From: Microlunatus speluncae
GTDB lineage: Bacteria > Actinomycetota > Actinomycetes > Propionibacteriales > Propionibacteriaceae
Reading direction: 5' to 3'
Assembly: GCF_009299835.1 (NCBI RefSeq)
Contig: NZ_VKCZ01000012.1
Location: forward strand, 121,162 to 185,161
Length of the DNA: 64,000 nucleotides
Positions 1 to 8,992 of the stretch are shown here, in pieces (positions within the stretch are counted from its first letter, which is position 1; every line of letters starts with the position of its first letter). The position numbers and the translations under genes were made by a program. The notes below the pieces were generated by a model. It did no database searches and was not told the origin of the DNA. It saw nothing but the letters and a program-made list of their open reading frames with translations.

Positions 1-372
1 CAGCAGGTTGCCGTCGCCCAGGCTGATGATCTTGGTCGTGAACGGGGTCAGCACGATCAGCAGCAGCCAGACCAGATTGAGCTGCACCAGTCGGCGGGAG
101 ACCGAACGCAGATAGCGGAAGACCCGGAAGTGGGTGGACCAGTGGATCGCGATCACCACGAAGCTGATCAGGAACGCCAGATACTCGTCGCTGTGCTCGG
201 AGAAGAAGGTGAGCATCTCGCCGACCTGTTCACCTTTGTCGCCGGTCAGCTCTTCGGGGATCGGCAGCTCCAGCGCGAGCAGCGTCATCGCGATCGCCAT
301 CACCGCATCGCTGAAGAAGGTCAACCGCTCCGCGGCGGCCGACCCGCTCTCTTTCTCCATCTCCTCGGACAC
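1..372 (-). CDS. TMEM175/DUF1211-family membrane protein, 3' part cut by the window edge
   Basis: The minus-strand reading frame begins at a GTG at 372 (or an in-frame ATG at 360) and runs off the left edge. Near the N-terminus it carries [14 protein letters not shown], which matches the conserved FSD motif in the first transmembrane helix of the DUF1211/TMEM175 potassium-channel family. A second hydrophobic helix ([13 protein letters not shown]) and a third ([13 protein letters not shown]) follow. The family forms cation channels in the cytoplasmic membrane; ion selectivity here is inferred from the family. The gene is divergent from proA and separated from it by the repeat-bearing region at 432-563. 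Confidence 0.75.
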   Translation of the reverse strand, partial: MSEEMEKESGSAAAERLTFFSDAVMAIAMTLLALELPIPEELTGDKGEQVGEMLTFFSEHSDEYLAFLISFVVIAIHWSTHFRVFRYLRSVSRRLVQLNLVWLLLIVLTPFTTKIISLGDGNLL

Positions 373-431
373 GGCCGCAGCTTAGCGACGCTATGAACGT
401 TCGGCGGCATCCTCGGCCGGAACCTCCCCTG

Positions 432-563
432 GTGCGTTTCTCTACCTGTGTCGACTTTCGCGGCCTGGCGGGGCCGGTGGGGGTGCGTTTCTCTACCTGT
501 GTCGACTTTCGTGCCATGGTCGGGCCGGTTGGGCGTGCGTTTCTCCACCGGGGTCGACTTTCG
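432..563 (+). repeat. Three tandem-spaced copies of a 29-bp intergenic repeat
   Basis: A core beginning GTGCGTTTCTCTACCTGTGT and continuing CGACTTTCG occurs at 432-460, 483-511 and, with a few mismatches, 535-563. The start-to-start spacing is 51 and 52 bp. The copies include the palindrome GTCGAC. They lie in the 310-bp gap between the divergent channel gene and proA. Spacers resemble one another (GC-rich, GGGCCGGT near the end), so the unit may be the whole 51-bp block. No protein-coding explanation is convincing. Confidence 0.85.
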
Positions 564-686
564 CGCGCCGATCGCGGCCGTTGGCGGCTCGATTCGCTCG
601 CCCGGGCTTCGGATCGCCCTTGGGCCGGGGTGCGCGGATCGTCGGTGGTGTCCGCCGGCAGCTCGGCACGGACTAGATTTGGCCCG

Positions 687-1925
687 GTGACGGTAGCGAA
701 GCAGGCCGAGGGCGCCCGGGTCGCGGCCCGCGTGCTGGCCTCGGCGACGAGAGCGGTGAAGGACGCCGGCCTGCAGGCGATGGCCGATGCCCTGGTCAAG
801 GCCGAGACGGCGGTGTTGGAGGCGAACGCGATCGACGTCGCCCGGGCCGAGGAATCCGGTACGAGCGCCGCGCTGATCGACCGGCTGCGGCTGACCTCGG
901 ACCGGATCGCCGGCATGGCCGACGGCCTGCGCGCGCTGGCCGACCTGCCCGACCCGGTCGGCGACGTGGTCCGCGGCTGGACCAACCCGAACGGCGTGCA
1001 GGTGCGGCAGGTGCGGGTGCCGTTCGGCGTGGTCGGCATCATCTACGAGGCGCGGCCCAACGTGACCGCCGACGCGGCCGGGATCTGCCTCAAGTCGGGC
1101 AACGCGGTGCTGCTCCGCGGCTCGTCCAGTGCTGCCGACTCCAACGCGGCGATCGTCATCGCCCTGCGCGACGGCCTGGAAGCGGCCGACCTGCCCGCCG
1201 ACGCCGTCCAGCTGATCCCCGGCCCGCGCGAGGTGACCGGCGAGCTGATGGCCGCCCGCGGCCTGGTCGACGTGCTGATCCCGCGCGGCGGCGCGGGCCT
1301 GATCGAGACCGTGGTGACCCAGAGCCAGGTGCCGGTGATCGAGACCGGTGTCGGCAACTGCCACCTCTATGTCGACGCCGCCGCCGACCATGATCAGGCG
1401 CTGCAGATCCTGATCAACGCCAAGGTCCAGCGGCCCAGCGTCTGCAACTCCATCGAGACGCTGCTGGTGCACGCCGACACCGCGGAATCCTTTGTGCCCA
1501 AGGCGTTGCGGGCACTGGCCGAGGCCGGCGTGACCGTCCACGGGGATGATCGGATCGCGCGCTTCGGGGACGTACGGCCGGTGACCGAGGCCGACTTCGC
1601 CGAGGAATTCCTGTCGCTGGATCTCGCCGCCGCCGTGGTCGACTCGCTCGACGACGCGCTGGCCCACATCCGCCGCTACTCGTCGGGCCACAGTGAAACC
1701 ATCGTCACCGACTCGCAGTCGGCCGCGAACCGCTTCGTGGCCGAGGTCGACGCGGCGGCCGTGCTGGTCAACGCGTCCAGCCGGTTTGTCGACGGGGGAG
1801 AGTTCGGCTTCGGCGCCGAGATCGGCATCTCCACCCAGAAGCTGCACGCCCGCGGCCCGATGGGCCTGCCCGAGATGACCTCGACCAAGTATGTGGTCAC
1901 CGGCGAGGGTCAGATCCGCGGCTGA
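687..1925 (+). CDS. proA: Gamma-glutamyl phosphate reductase
   Basis: This 412-residue protein reduces gamma-glutamyl phosphate to glutamate-5-semialdehyde with NADPH, the second step of proline synthesis in the cytoplasm. It has the family hallmarks [16 protein letters not shown], the segment [14 protein letters not shown] with the catalytic cysteine, and the C-terminal [19 protein letters not shown]. The GTG at 687 is chosen because alignment with the family starts there. The frame stays open to 393, but only through the intergenic repeats. Length fits the family (about 410-420). It is followed closely by a small membrane protein gene and nadD, a common actinobacterial arrangement. Confidence 0.97.
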   Translation: MTVAKQAEGARVAARVLASATRAVKDAGLQAMADALVKAETAVLEANAIDVARAEESGTSAALIDRLRLTSDRIAGMADGLRALADLPDPVGDVVRGWTNPNGVQVRQVRVPFGVVGIIYEARPNVTADAAGICLKSGNAVLLRGSSSAADSNAAIVIALRDGLEAADLPADAVQLIPGPREVTGELMAARGLVDVLIPRGGAGLIETVVTQSQVPVIETGVGNCHLYVDAAADHDQALQILINAKVQRPSVCNSIETLLVHADTAESFVPKALRALAEAGVTVHGDDRIARFGDVRPVTEADFAEEFLSLDLAAAVVDSLDDALAHIRRYSSGHSETIVTDSQSAANRFVAEVDAAAVLVNASSRFVDGGEFGFGAEIGISTQKLHARGPMGLPEMTSTKYVVTGEGQIRG

Positions 1926-1975
1926 GCCTGGTCACCGCGCGCGAAGGATACGGCCGCACCGGTAGAGTTCGCCCC

Positions 1976-2122
1976 ATGCTGTTTGGGTTGACGGTCCTGG
2001 AGACCGAGGTGCACAACACACTGCCGATCCCCGCCTGGGGCTTCGGCGTGATCGCGTTCGCCATTCTGATCGTCCTGCTGCTGATCACGCTCTCGATCGG
2101 CAAGGGCCGGAAGCACAGCTGA
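1976..2122 (+). CDS. Small single-helix membrane protein (48 aa)
   Basis: A 48-codon frame opens with ATG between proA and nadD. It has a polar N-terminus, one hydrophobic helix ([16 protein letters not shown]) and a basic tail (GKGRKHS), the layout of a small N-out single-pass membrane protein. Small proteins of this design commonly sit between proA and nadD in actinobacteria, and the tight spacing (51 bp after proA, 8 bp before nadD) supports a real gene. The function is unknown. Confidence 0.7.
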   Translation: MLFGLTVLETEVHNTLPIPAWGFGVIAFAILIVLLLITLSIGKGRKHS

Positions 2123-2130
2123 ACCCAACC

Positions 2131-2805
2131 GTGGCGGAAAACCATCGTTCGGCCACCGGGCTCGCGCGCGACCCCGGCCAGCCGAACGGGCGCCGCTACC
2201 GGCTGGGGGTGATGGGCGGCACGTTCGACCCGATCCACCACGGCCACCTGGTGGCGGCCAGTGAGGTGGCCAGCCGGTTCGGCCTGGACGAGGTCGTGTT
2301 CGTGCCGACCGGGCAGCCGTGGCAGAAGGCCGACCGGGACGTGTCCGGCGTCGAGGATCGCTATCTGATGACGGTGATCGCGACCGCGTCGAATCCGCGG
2401 TTCACTGTCAGCCGGGTGGACGTGGACCGGCCCGGGATGACGTACACGGTGGACACGCTGAAGGACCTGCGCTCCGAACGCGGCGACGATGTTGATCTCT
2501 ACTTCATCACCGGCGCCGACGCGATGGCGCAGATCCTGACCTGGCGTGGGGTGGACGAGCTGTTCGAGTTGGCCCACTTCGTAGCCTGTACGAGGCCGGG
2601 GGTCGAGCTGGACGTCACCATGGACGGCCTGCCGAAGGATCGGATCACCATGGTCACGATCCCGGCGCTGGCGATCTCGTCCACCGCCTGCCGGGCGCGG
2701 GTCGGTGACGGCGAGCCGATCTGGTATCTGGTGCCGGACGGCATCGTGCAATACATCCAGAAACGCGGCCTCTACCGAGAGCCCGCGCAGGAGAGGCGAT
2801 CATGA
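2131..2805 (+). CDS. nadD: Nicotinate-nucleotide adenylyltransferase
   Basis: The enzyme adenylylates nicotinate mononucleotide to deamido-NAD in the cytoplasm, late in NAD synthesis. The N-terminal nucleotidyltransferase motif [12 protein letters not shown] with its HxGH signature and the C-terminal ISSTACR motif (ISSTxxR type) are both present. The GTG start at 2131 gives 224 residues, slightly longer than usual because of a short polar N-terminal tail; a later start near the MGGTFDP segment cannot be excluded. The stop overlaps the next start in an ATGA, which indicates translational coupling with rsfS. Confidence 0.95.
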   Translation: MAENHRSATGLARDPGQPNGRRYRLGVMGGTFDPIHHGHLVAASEVASRFGLDEVVFVPTGQPWQKADRDVSGVEDRYLMTVIATASNPRFTVSRVDVDRPGMTYTVDTLKDLRSERGDDVDLYFITGADAMAQILTWRGVDELFELAHFVACTRPGVELDVTMDGLPKDRITMVTIPALAISSTACRARVGDGEPIWYLVPDGIVQYIQKRGLYREPAQERRS

Positions 2806-3170
2806 CTGCAACCGACCGGGCCATCGAGCTGACCCGCACCGCGGCCCAGGCCGCGGTCGACAAGCTTGGCACCGACCTGATCGCCTACGACGTGTCCGAA
2901 CAGTTGGCGATCACCGACGCGTTCCTGGTCGTCACGGCCAGCAACGAGCGGCAGGTCGGCGCCGTCGTCGACGGCATCGAGGAGGCCCTGCGCGGCCTCG
3001 ACGCCAAGCCGGTGCGGCGCGAAGGTGATCGGCAGCAGCGCTGGGTGCTGCTGGACTATCTCGATCTTGTCGTGCACGTGCAGCACTCCGAGGAACGCCA
3101 GTTCTATGCCCTGGAACGGCTCTGGCGGGATTGCCCGGAGATTAACCTGGAGATCGACGACCGACGCTGA
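2802..3170 (+). CDS. rsfS: Ribosomal silencing factor RsfS
   Basis: This 122-residue protein belongs to the RsfS/Iojap/YbeB family, which binds ribosomal protein L14 and blocks subunit joining when nutrients are short. Conserved family segments are visible: [33 protein letters not shown] and the C-terminal [13 protein letters not shown]. It overlaps nadD by four bases (ATGA), the standard nadD-rsfS pairing. Confidence 0.96.
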   Translation: MTATDRAIELTRTAAQAAVDKLGTDLIAYDVSEQLAITDAFLVVTASNERQVGAVVDGIEEALRGLDAKPVRREGDRQQRWVLLDYLDLVVHVQHSEERQFYALERLWRDCPEINLEIDDRR

Positions 3171-3194
3171 ACCAGCGTCCGAGGGGGAATATCG

Positions 3195-3848
3195 ATGACG
3201 GCGAGCCGGATGATCATCTGGCGGCATGGCCGTACCGAATGGAACGCGACCGGCGTGATGCAAGGCCAGGTGGACATCCCGCTGGATGACCTCGGCCTGC
3301 TGCAGGCACCGGCCGCGGCCAAACTGCTGGCCGGCTACCGACCTTCAGCCTTGTACGCCAGCGATCTGGCCCGGACCCGGCAGACCGCCGAGGCCCTGGT
3401 CGAGGTGACCGGGTTGGAGATCACCTTCGATGCTCGGCTGCGCGAGATCCACGTCGGCAGCTGGGGCGGCCTGTCCCATGATCAAGTCGCCGAGTTCGAT
3501 CCCGAGGCCGTGGCCAAGATCAAGGCCGGCGAAGACGTACGGCGCTCCGAGACGGGGGAGGACCACCGCGAGGTCGCCGAGCGCGTCGTCGAGGCCTACA
3601 CCGAGATTTCTGAGTCGGAGCCGGACGGTGCCGTCGTCGTCCTGGCCATGCACGGCCTGGCCGCCCGCCTGGGCATCGCATCGTTCCTAGGGGTGCCCGA
3701 ACAGCACTGGAACATCTTCACCGGCATGGACAACTGCGCCTGGGCCATCCTCGACCGGAAGGCCCTCGGCTGGCGCCTGACCGGCTACAACCTGACCGGC
3801 CTGACCGACATCCCGGACCCCGTCGCCCCGCTCGATCCCAAGTCATGA
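3195..3848 (+). CDS. Histidine phosphatase family protein (phosphoglycerate mutase-like)
   Basis: The 217-residue protein starts with the IIWRHGRTEWN motif, whose RHG histidine is the phospho-acceptor of the histidine phosphatase superfamily. LYASDLARTRQTAE and LAMHGLAARL supply the other active-site arginine and histidine. Members at this locus are cofactor-independent phosphatases or mutases of uncertain substrate. A good ribosome binding site (GAGGGGG) lies 7 bp before the ATG. It follows rsfS by 24 bp, so the four genes from nadD onward probably form one operon ending before the tRNA. Confidence 0.9.
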   Translation: MTASRMIIWRHGRTEWNATGVMQGQVDIPLDDLGLLQAPAAAKLLAGYRPSALYASDLARTRQTAEALVEVTGLEITFDARLREIHVGSWGGLSHDQVAEFDPEAVAKIKAGEDVRRSETGEDHREVAERVVEAYTEISESEPDGAVVVLAMHGLAARLGIASFLGVPEQHWNIFTGMDNCAWAILDRKALGWRLTGYNLTGLTDIPDPVAPLDPKS

Positions 3849-5678
3849 TCTGATTTCGCCTCCGCGGGGTCGGCACGCTAGTATTTCCGAGTTCTCACGG
3901 CCAGCGGGTCGGCCGCGGGAGCACCCGCAAGGGGCTATGGCGCAGTTGGTAGCGCGTCTCCATGGCATGGAGAAGGTCAGGGGTTCGAATCCCCTTAGCT
4001 CCACGTAAGTGTCGAAGTTCGAACCCTGCCCCGGATCAATGTGGGGCAGGGTTCGATCGTCTTCCGGGTCCGCACTGGTGGCCTTGAGGATGGTCGCGGC
4101 CGCTCCCGCCGGGATGATGGTGGCTCGGGTGTCGTCGTCGATGATGATCTTGGTGAAGAGCGCGCGGTTGAGCGTGCGCCTTTCGGCGGGTTTGCTTCTG
4201 AGGTAGAGACCTGCCAGGTCGTGCAGGAGGTCGAGGATGTCGTCGAGTCCGGTGCGGGCGCGGTCGTAGGTGCTGTCCAGGTTATCCAGTCTGGTGTTGA
4301 GGTTGGTCAGGCTGCCGCGGATACGATCTTGCTCGGTCTTGAGCAGGTCGATGGGAATCGCGTCGGCGTAGTGGGCCTGGAGGAGCTTGACCTGTTCGGC
4401 TTCGAGTTTGTTCTTCTGCGTGGACAGGGTGGCGCGCTCGTCGTTCGACGAAACTTCCAGATGGCGGAACACGGCGTACAGGACCTCGCGGACCTGGCCG
4501 ACCTGGGCGCTGGTGAGGCTGATGGCGGTGTAGGCGTGCTCGATGCATTCTTCGACGCGGTCGACCAGTAGGGCGGCTCGTTGGCAGGCGTTGCGTTTGA
4601 GGCGTCGGCCGGCGCAGGTGAAGTATTCGTAGCTGGTGCCGTGTCGGTTGCGGGGGCGTTCGTACATGAGTTTTGCGCCGCAGGAGCAGAAGAGCGTGCC
4701 TTTGAGATAGTGGTCGTACTTCTGCGGCCGGTCTCCGGTGGCCTTGTTGGCAGCGAGCACGGTTTGGACTCGGTCGAAGGTTTCGGGGTCGGTGAGCGGC
4801 TCGTGGGTGCCCGGGTAGGTGACGCCGCGAAAGGTGACGATGCCCTGGTAGTAGGGGTTGGTGAGGATCTTGTGCAGCAGCTTCGGGGTCATCGGCTTGG
4901 CCGGTTGGGACGGTGTCGGCCTGGTGGTGAGCCCGCGGGTGGTCAGCTCCCGGGCGAGCTTCGATAAGGACCAGTCGCCATCGGCGTAGGCGGCGAACGC
5001 GTAGCGGATCAGGTCGGCCCGCTCGGGATCGAGCTGGATGGTGCGGACTTCGTGTCCGCTGGCATCGGTTGTTCGGATGTTGAGGTAGCCGGCGGGCGCC
5101 TTGGTGGGGGTGCCGCCGATGGTGGCCTTTTGGACCATGCCCTTGGTGACTTCTTGGCCGAGGTTGAGGGAGTAGAACTCGGCGATGGAGGCCATGATTC
5201 CGTGCATGAGCATGCCGGATGGTGTTTCGTCGATGTTCTCGGTGACAGAGACGAGGGTGACTCCGGCGTCGCGGAGGGTGGCGTGGATCATCGCGTCGTC
5301 GAGCCGGTTCCGGGCAAGTCGGTCGACCTTGTTGATGATGCAGTAGCGGACCGGGTTGTTGGCGATGTAGTCGAGCATTCGCTGCAGTGCCCGGCGTTGT
5401 GCGGTTTTCGCCGACTCACCGGGTTCGATGAACTCTTCAACGATCACCGCTCCGAGTTGGCGGGCCTTGCGTGCGGCAGCATCCCGCTGTGCGGGTATTG
5501 AGAGCCCTTCGTCGAGCCCGTTGCGGGTGGCCTGGTCTTTCGTTGAGACCCGGAGGTAGGAGATCGCCGGCAGTAGTCCGTCCCGATCGGCTGTGGTGGG
5601 CGGCTGGCTCAGCTTGACGCCGGCGAGTGCCCGGAGGGCGTTGATGTCGATCCCGGCCGGGAGTTCGGTGATGCTCAT
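3843..5678 (-). CDS. Large serine recombinase (site-specific integrase)
   Basis: The frame from the ATG at 5678 gives 611 residues. The N-terminal resolvase domain has SYLRVSTKDQ with the nucleophilic serine at about residue 45 and IINKVDRLARNRLDD. A recombinase domain follows, then a zinc ribbon (CSCGAKLMYE ... YFTCAGR) and a coiled coil, the order seen in large serine integrases. The last roughly 50 residues (LRGFEPLTFSMPWRRATNC and beyond) are the antisense translation of the tRNA-Ala and flanking chromosome, so the C-terminus depends on where the element is integrated. The protein presumably catalyses integration and excision of the island. An upstream in-frame ATG at 5708 is less likely. 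Confidence 0.93.
   Translation of the reverse strand: MSITELPAGIDINALRALAGVKLSQPPTTADRDGLLPAISYLRVSTKDQATRNGLDEGLSIPAQRDAAARKARQLGAVIVEEFIEPGESAKTAQRRALQRMLDYIANNPVRYCIINKVDRLARNRLDDAMIHATLRDAGVTLVSVTENIDETPSGMLMHGIMASIAEFYSLNLGQEVTKGMVQKATIGGTPTKAPAGYLNIRTTDASGHEVRTIQLDPERADLIRYAFAAYADGDWSLSKLARELTTRGLTTRPTPSQPAKPMTPKLLHKILTNPYYQGIVTFRGVTYPGTHEPLTDPETFDRVQTVLAANKATGDRPQKYDHYLKGTLFCSCGAKLMYERPRNRHGTSYEYFTCAGRRLKRNACQRAALLVDRVEECIEHAYTAISLTSAQVGQVREVLYAVFRHLEVSSNDERATLSTQKNKLEAEQVKLLQAHYADAIPIDLLKTEQDRIRGSLTNLNTRLDNLDSTYDRARTGLDDILDLLHDLAGLYLRSKPAERRTLNRALFTKIIIDDDTRATIIPAGAAATILKATSADPEDDRTLPHIDPGQGSNFDTYVELRGFEPLTFSMPWRRATNCAIAPCGCSRGRPAGRENSEILACRPRGGEIRS
3931..4003 (+). tRNA. tRNA-Ala (GGC anticodon)
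   Basis: The 73 bases fold as a cloverleaf: acceptor GGGGCTA pairs with TAGCTCC, the anticodon stem TCTCC/GGAGA encloses the loop ATGGCAT with anticodon GGC, and the T arm contains GGTTCGAATCC. The discriminator base is A and CCA is not encoded. The serine recombinase frame starts its 3' tail directly downstream and runs antisense through the gene, which marks this tRNA as the integration site of the island. Confidence 0.97.
4019..4056. terminator. 14-bp perfect inverted repeat just after the tRNA
   Basis: TCGAACCCTGCCCC at 4019-4032 is an exact inverted copy of GGGGCAGGGTTCGA at 4043-4056, with a 10-base loop. It sits 15 bp past the tRNA. No T tract follows, so it may act as a factor-assisted terminator for the tRNA, or be part of the recombination site. 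It lies inside the C-terminal codons of the recombinase on the other strand. Confidence 0.6.
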
Positions 5679-5844
5679 GATCGTGACCGCCTTGTGTAAT
5701 GCGCCCAACTCGGAGTCGGACGGTCGAGGGCGACTGAGGCGGTCACGTGTGAGTTGAGGGACACCACCGCTTCGAGCGAATCAGCTCTGGCGGAGGTTTT
5801 GGCTTGGTGCCAGCGGCGCCGGGAATGTGGCTGTGATTCGTATG

Positions 5845-6045
5845 TTACCGATTCGGTGTGAGTAGCCGTTGGAGGTTGCCGGCTGCAAGGGTTCCGCGGC
5901 CGCTGTCTGGGGCTCGCAAAGCATGGCGAATGAGGACTTCGGCAATTTTCTCGGCATCGACCTGCTCGCGGCGGTAGATCCGTGCGCTGATCTGCCGGTC
6001 GGCGGTGATGTGCTCGGTCGTCCGCCGGTAGTGGCGCACCATCAC
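5845..6045 (-). CDS. Small protein of the conjugative element (66 aa)
   Basis: The ATG at 6045 overlaps the stop of the preceding DUF4913 gene in an ATGA, which argues for a translated, coupled gene. The product is basic and short, with a helix-like centre (AEKIAEVLIRHAL). I do not recognise a family. Its place just upstream of the integrase suggests a possible accessory role in recombination (excisionase-like), but no helix-turn-helix is evident. Confidence 0.55.
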   Translation of the reverse strand: MMVRHYRRTTEHITADRQISARIYRREQVDAEKIAEVLIRHALRAPDSGRGTLAAGNLQRLLTPNR

Positions 6046-6662
6046 GGGTCCTGCCGCGATGCAGGTTCGGCGAGCGTTGGGCGGGCCCGCGGGTTGGCAA
6101 GGGAGGAGTAGAAGGCCTCCTCGGCTCGGCGCCGCGCTTCGACCTCATCGAGGAGGAAACGGACGAAGTCTTCGTCCCGGTCGGTGATGGTCATGTCCTC
6201 GATCGCTCTGCCGATTTCTTCGCCCGGCCATGCGGTCTGGCGGGTGGGTCGGTCTCGGTCGAGCCTTGTTCCGGAGGTAGCGACCCAGTCGCGTAGCCGT
6301 TGCCGGGTGTCGGCGAAGTCGCGGTGCCAGCCGAGCGGGGCGGAGGCGTGTTGTTCGGGGTCGTATGCGGCGAGCCAGTGAAGGTGCAGGGCGCTGAGTT
6401 CCCAGACGAGTTCGGGATGTCGGTGCCACAGGGGAGGGACGACGCTGGCTGGCAGCCCATACGTGTGGCGGAGCCAGTTGATCCATTGATTGAGCGCGAG
6501 CCATTCAGCCTCAAGATCATCGGCGCTGAGCAGGTTCCAGTTGATCGGGTGCGGTGGTTCCGGAAGATCAACATTCGCAGACTGCCAGTGTTGGTCCGGC
6601 GGATCTGTCGGCTCGGGTTCGTTCGGGTACATGGTGCTCATCGGTGGTGCCCGCTCAGACAC
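6042..6662 (-). CDS. DUF4913-type protein of actinobacterial mobile elements
   Basis: The central part (about residues 45-145) has the tryptophan-rich pattern WLALNQWINWLRHTYGL, VVPPLWHRHPELVWELSAL and WHRDFADTRQRLRDW that I associate with DUF4913, a family found in conjugative elements and plasmids of actinobacteria. The N-terminus is acidic and proline-rich. The GTG start overlaps the SSB-like stop by 8 bp and the stop overlaps the next gene, so it belongs to the transfer operon. Biochemical function is unknown. Confidence 0.7.
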   Translation of the reverse strand: MSERAPPMSTMYPNEPEPTDPPDQHWQSANVDLPEPPHPINWNLLSADDLEAEWLALNQWINWLRHTYGLPASVVPPLWHRHPELVWELSALHLHWLAAYDPEQHASAPLGWHRDFADTRQRLRDWVATSGTRLDRDRPTRQTAWPGEEIGRAIEDMTITDRDEDFVRFLLDEVEARRRAEEAFYSSLANPRARPTLAEPASRQDP

Positions 6663-7125
6663 TCAGCGCTGAAGGGCCCGGTTGATCGGATCTGGTCGGT
6701 GATTCGAAGGTGTTGGCCTCCCGGTCTGCTGCTGTACGGGCGGCGGCGTCGTGCTCCGTCACCTGTCGCGGTGTGCGGTCGACGTCGTAGCGAGTGCGGG
6801 CGGTGTCGTGGCCGATCTTACGGGCGACGAATTCCTCGCCGGCGATTTGCTGGCCGTCGCGTTCGTAGTCGTAGGTGTTGATCTTGCCTTCGGCCACGAA
6901 ACTGTCGCCTTTGGTGAATCGGTCGTAGGCGCGTTCGGCGCTGGCGTTGTACATGACGAGGTTGCTGAAGGTCGGCTCGAGCTTGGTGAACGAGTCGTCG
7001 GCTTCCCGGCGGTAGTGCTCCTGGCCGAATCGGGCGTAGAACCGGGCGACGCCGCTGGCTGTGTAGGTGAGTCGCGGTTCGGTCGCGATGAATCCCGAGA
7101 TGGACTGTTGGGTGTGGATCGGCAT
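6655..7125 (-). CDS. Single-stranded DNA-binding-like protein
   Basis: From the ATG at 7125 the protein has 156 residues. It opens with ISGFIATEPRLTYTASGVAR and continues with LVMYNASAERAYDRFTKGDSFVAEGKI, the beta-barrel pattern of SSB-type OB folds, followed by a polar, disordered tail. It would bind single-stranded DNA during transfer or replication of the element in the cytoplasm. An upstream ATG at 7176 is possible, but the CAGGAACG site fits 7125 better. Confidence 0.75.
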   Translation of the reverse strand: MPIHTQQSISGFIATEPRLTYTASGVARFYARFGQEHYRREADDSFTKLEPTFSNLVMYNASAERAYDRFTKGDSFVAEGKINTYDYERDGQQIAGEEFVARKIGHDTARTRYDVDRTPRQVTEHDAAARTAADREANTFESPTRSDQPGPSALSV

Positions 7126-7207
7126 CGGTCGTTCCTGACTGATCGGGTGCGGCCACCGGCTGGCCGTCGTTGTCAATCAGGTGCGCTCGGCATCCCCGAC
7201 ACTCCGT

Positions 7208-8992
7208 TCAGGATCCTGATTGGTGGCGGTGTAGGAGCTGCTCGAGGTGCGCGCGGTCGCGTCTCAGCTGGTCGGCGTCGCGGCGGTCTGGCCAGGCGCG
7301 CAGGTCGGTGATGATCGGTCGGGTCGAGCGGAGCAGGGTGATGCCGATGCCGAAGGGGAGGGTCCTGATGCGGTTCGGGGGCATGATCGGGACTCGGCGT
7401 ACCGATCGCTGGTTGGAGCGGGATCCGTGATCACCCAGGGTCACGGAGTCGGTGTATTCGTCGCGTTCGCCGATCACGGTGGACAGGTCCTGGAGGTCCT
7501 TGGAGTTGGATGCTCCACCGAGGATGATCTTGACGATGCTGGCGTCCCAGATCGCGTTAGCGGCATTGTCGTTCCATTTGTCGCGGGCTTGGGCGAGTGA
7601 TTGCAGGACGGGCAGGCAGGTGATTCCGGTGCCGCCGCCTTCGGCCATCAGGGTCGGTAGTGACGGGAGTGGTGCGAGGTTGCCGATTTCATCGAGTGCG
7701 AGCAGTAGTGGTGGATCGAGCCGGGCGCCGGGTGAGCGGGCTGCGATCCGGCGGGCTGTCTCGACCAGGTCTTCGACGAAGGCTGAGACCAGGGCTGAGC
7801 TCGCGCCGGCTCCGGCGCCGGTGGCCAGCAGGTACAGCGTTCCGTTCTCGGCGAGGAAATGTTCGGGGTCGAAGTCCTCGCCCGATTTGGGGCTGACGGC
7901 GTCGAGCACGCGTGGGTCGGCCAGTGCGCCGAGGGCGAGACTCACGCCCTGCCAGATCGAGTCACGCGTTCTTGGATCGGAGTCGATCATGGACTCCAGC
8001 GAATCTGCCCAGCCGGTCGCGGCGTTGGGGCTGTTGGTGAGGATGGCGACGGCGTCGCTGGCGGCGGTGGGATCGAGGGTCCACCGGTACAGGTCGCTCG
8101 GGGGCCGGTCGTCGAGGGCGGCGGCGTGGAGGAGCGCCTGGAGCGCGGTCCGGGTCTTCCCTTCCCAGAACCCGCCGGCGTCAACTCCGCCGGCGGACAG
8201 CCCGGTGGCGGAGGCAAGTCCCGTGGCGCGGATCATGGCGGTGAGCGGGTCGGAGCAGCCGCGGATGGGTGACCAGCGCAGACCGGCCGGGACGCCTTCG
8301 GCGAGGTGCTGCGGATCGAACACCGCTACCGGTCCGCGTCGTTGCCGGGCGCGGAGAGTGGCTGTGAGGTTGTCGGGGCGGGTGCTGGTGGTGACGACGG
8401 CGCCGGGTGCGTCCAGGATCGCCGGGATGACGATGTGCAGGCCTTTGCCGGAGCGTGGCGGACCGATCAGCAGGATCGAATCCTCGACGCTGGCCCAGAC
8501 CTGTTGCCCGCGGGACGTGCCGAGCTGGTAGCCGACGTCGCGGGGATGTGGTCTGATCAGCGATGGGCGCAAGTGGCGGGCCCGTTTGAGCAGGGCAGCG
8601 CCGGAGGAGGACGTGACTACCTCGTGCTTGGTGGCAGCACCAAGTGTCTTGCGTGGGTCGGTCTCGACTGCGTACACATGGCGGAGGATCCGCGTCCAGA
8701 TCCAGCTCGCTATGGAGGCGACGCCGACCAGCATCGTGGCGGTGACGATCCAATAGGCGACGGGGTTCAAGTCTTGGGCGCCGAGCGCCGCTCCGGGGTT
8801 TCCCAGGTCGAACAGCACGCCGACGCCTGCGGCGATTGAACCCTTGGGTTGGGGACTGCCGGTGAGGTGGGCCGCGACCGATCCGGAACCGCGGAGGATG
8901 AGCGCAACGGTGAAGAGTCCGATGAGGGCTGCCATGGCGGCGTTGGTGAGTTCGTCGCCCCACGAGCCGGTCTGTCTCCGCTGCCAGTTCAC
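7208..8992 (-). CDS. Type IV coupling protein (TraG/VirD4-like ATPase)
   Basis: Two transmembrane segments near the N-terminus (AALIGLFTVALIL and VAYWIVTATMLVGVASI) precede a motor domain with Walker A GPPRSGKG and Walker B LLLALDEIGNLAPLPSLPTL, followed by a glutamine motif (CLPVLQSLAQARDKW). This is the VirD4/TraG coupling ATPase, which delivers DNA to the secretion channel at the membrane. The GTG at 8992 overlaps the upstream stop in a GTGA, so it is preferred to an ATG at 9028. Length (594) fits. Confidence 0.9.
   Translation of the reverse strand: MNWQRRQTGSWGDELTNAAMAALIGLFTVALILRGSGSVAAHLTGSPQPKGSIAAGVGVLFDLGNPGAALGAQDLNPVAYWIVTATMLVGVASIASWIWTRILRHVYAVETDPRKTLGAATKHEVVTSSSGAALLKRARHLRPSLIRPHPRDVGYQLGTSRGQQVWASVEDSILLIGPPRSGKGLHIVIPAILDAPGAVVTTSTRPDNLTATLRARQRRGPVAVFDPQHLAEGVPAGLRWSPIRGCSDPLTAMIRATGLASATGLSAGGVDAGGFWEGKTRTALQALLHAAALDDRPPSDLYRWTLDPTAASDAVAILTNSPNAATGWADSLESMIDSDPRTRDSIWQGVSLALGALADPRVLDAVSPKSGEDFDPEHFLAENGTLYLLATGAGAGASSALVSAFVEDLVETARRIAARSPGARLDPPLLLALDEIGNLAPLPSLPTLMAEGGGTGITCLPVLQSLAQARDKWNDNAANAIWDASIVKIILGGASNSKDLQDLSTVIGERDEYTDSVTLGDHGSRSNQRSVRRVPIMPPNRIRTLPFGIGITLLRSTRPIITDLRAWPDRRDADQLRRDRAHLEQLLHRHQSGS

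Noticed and set aside
432..563. CRISPR array
   Set aside because: Only three copies, with similar (not unique) 22-bp spacers and no cas genes.
393..686. N-terminal extension of ProA through the repeat region
   Set aside because: The added residues simply translate the intergenic repeats, and the family alignment begins at the GTG at 687.
321..1847. A long open frame (over 500 codons) on the minus strand opposite proA
   Set aside because: It is rich in Arg, Gly, His and Asp, has no family similarity and mirrors the codon bias of proA on the other strand.
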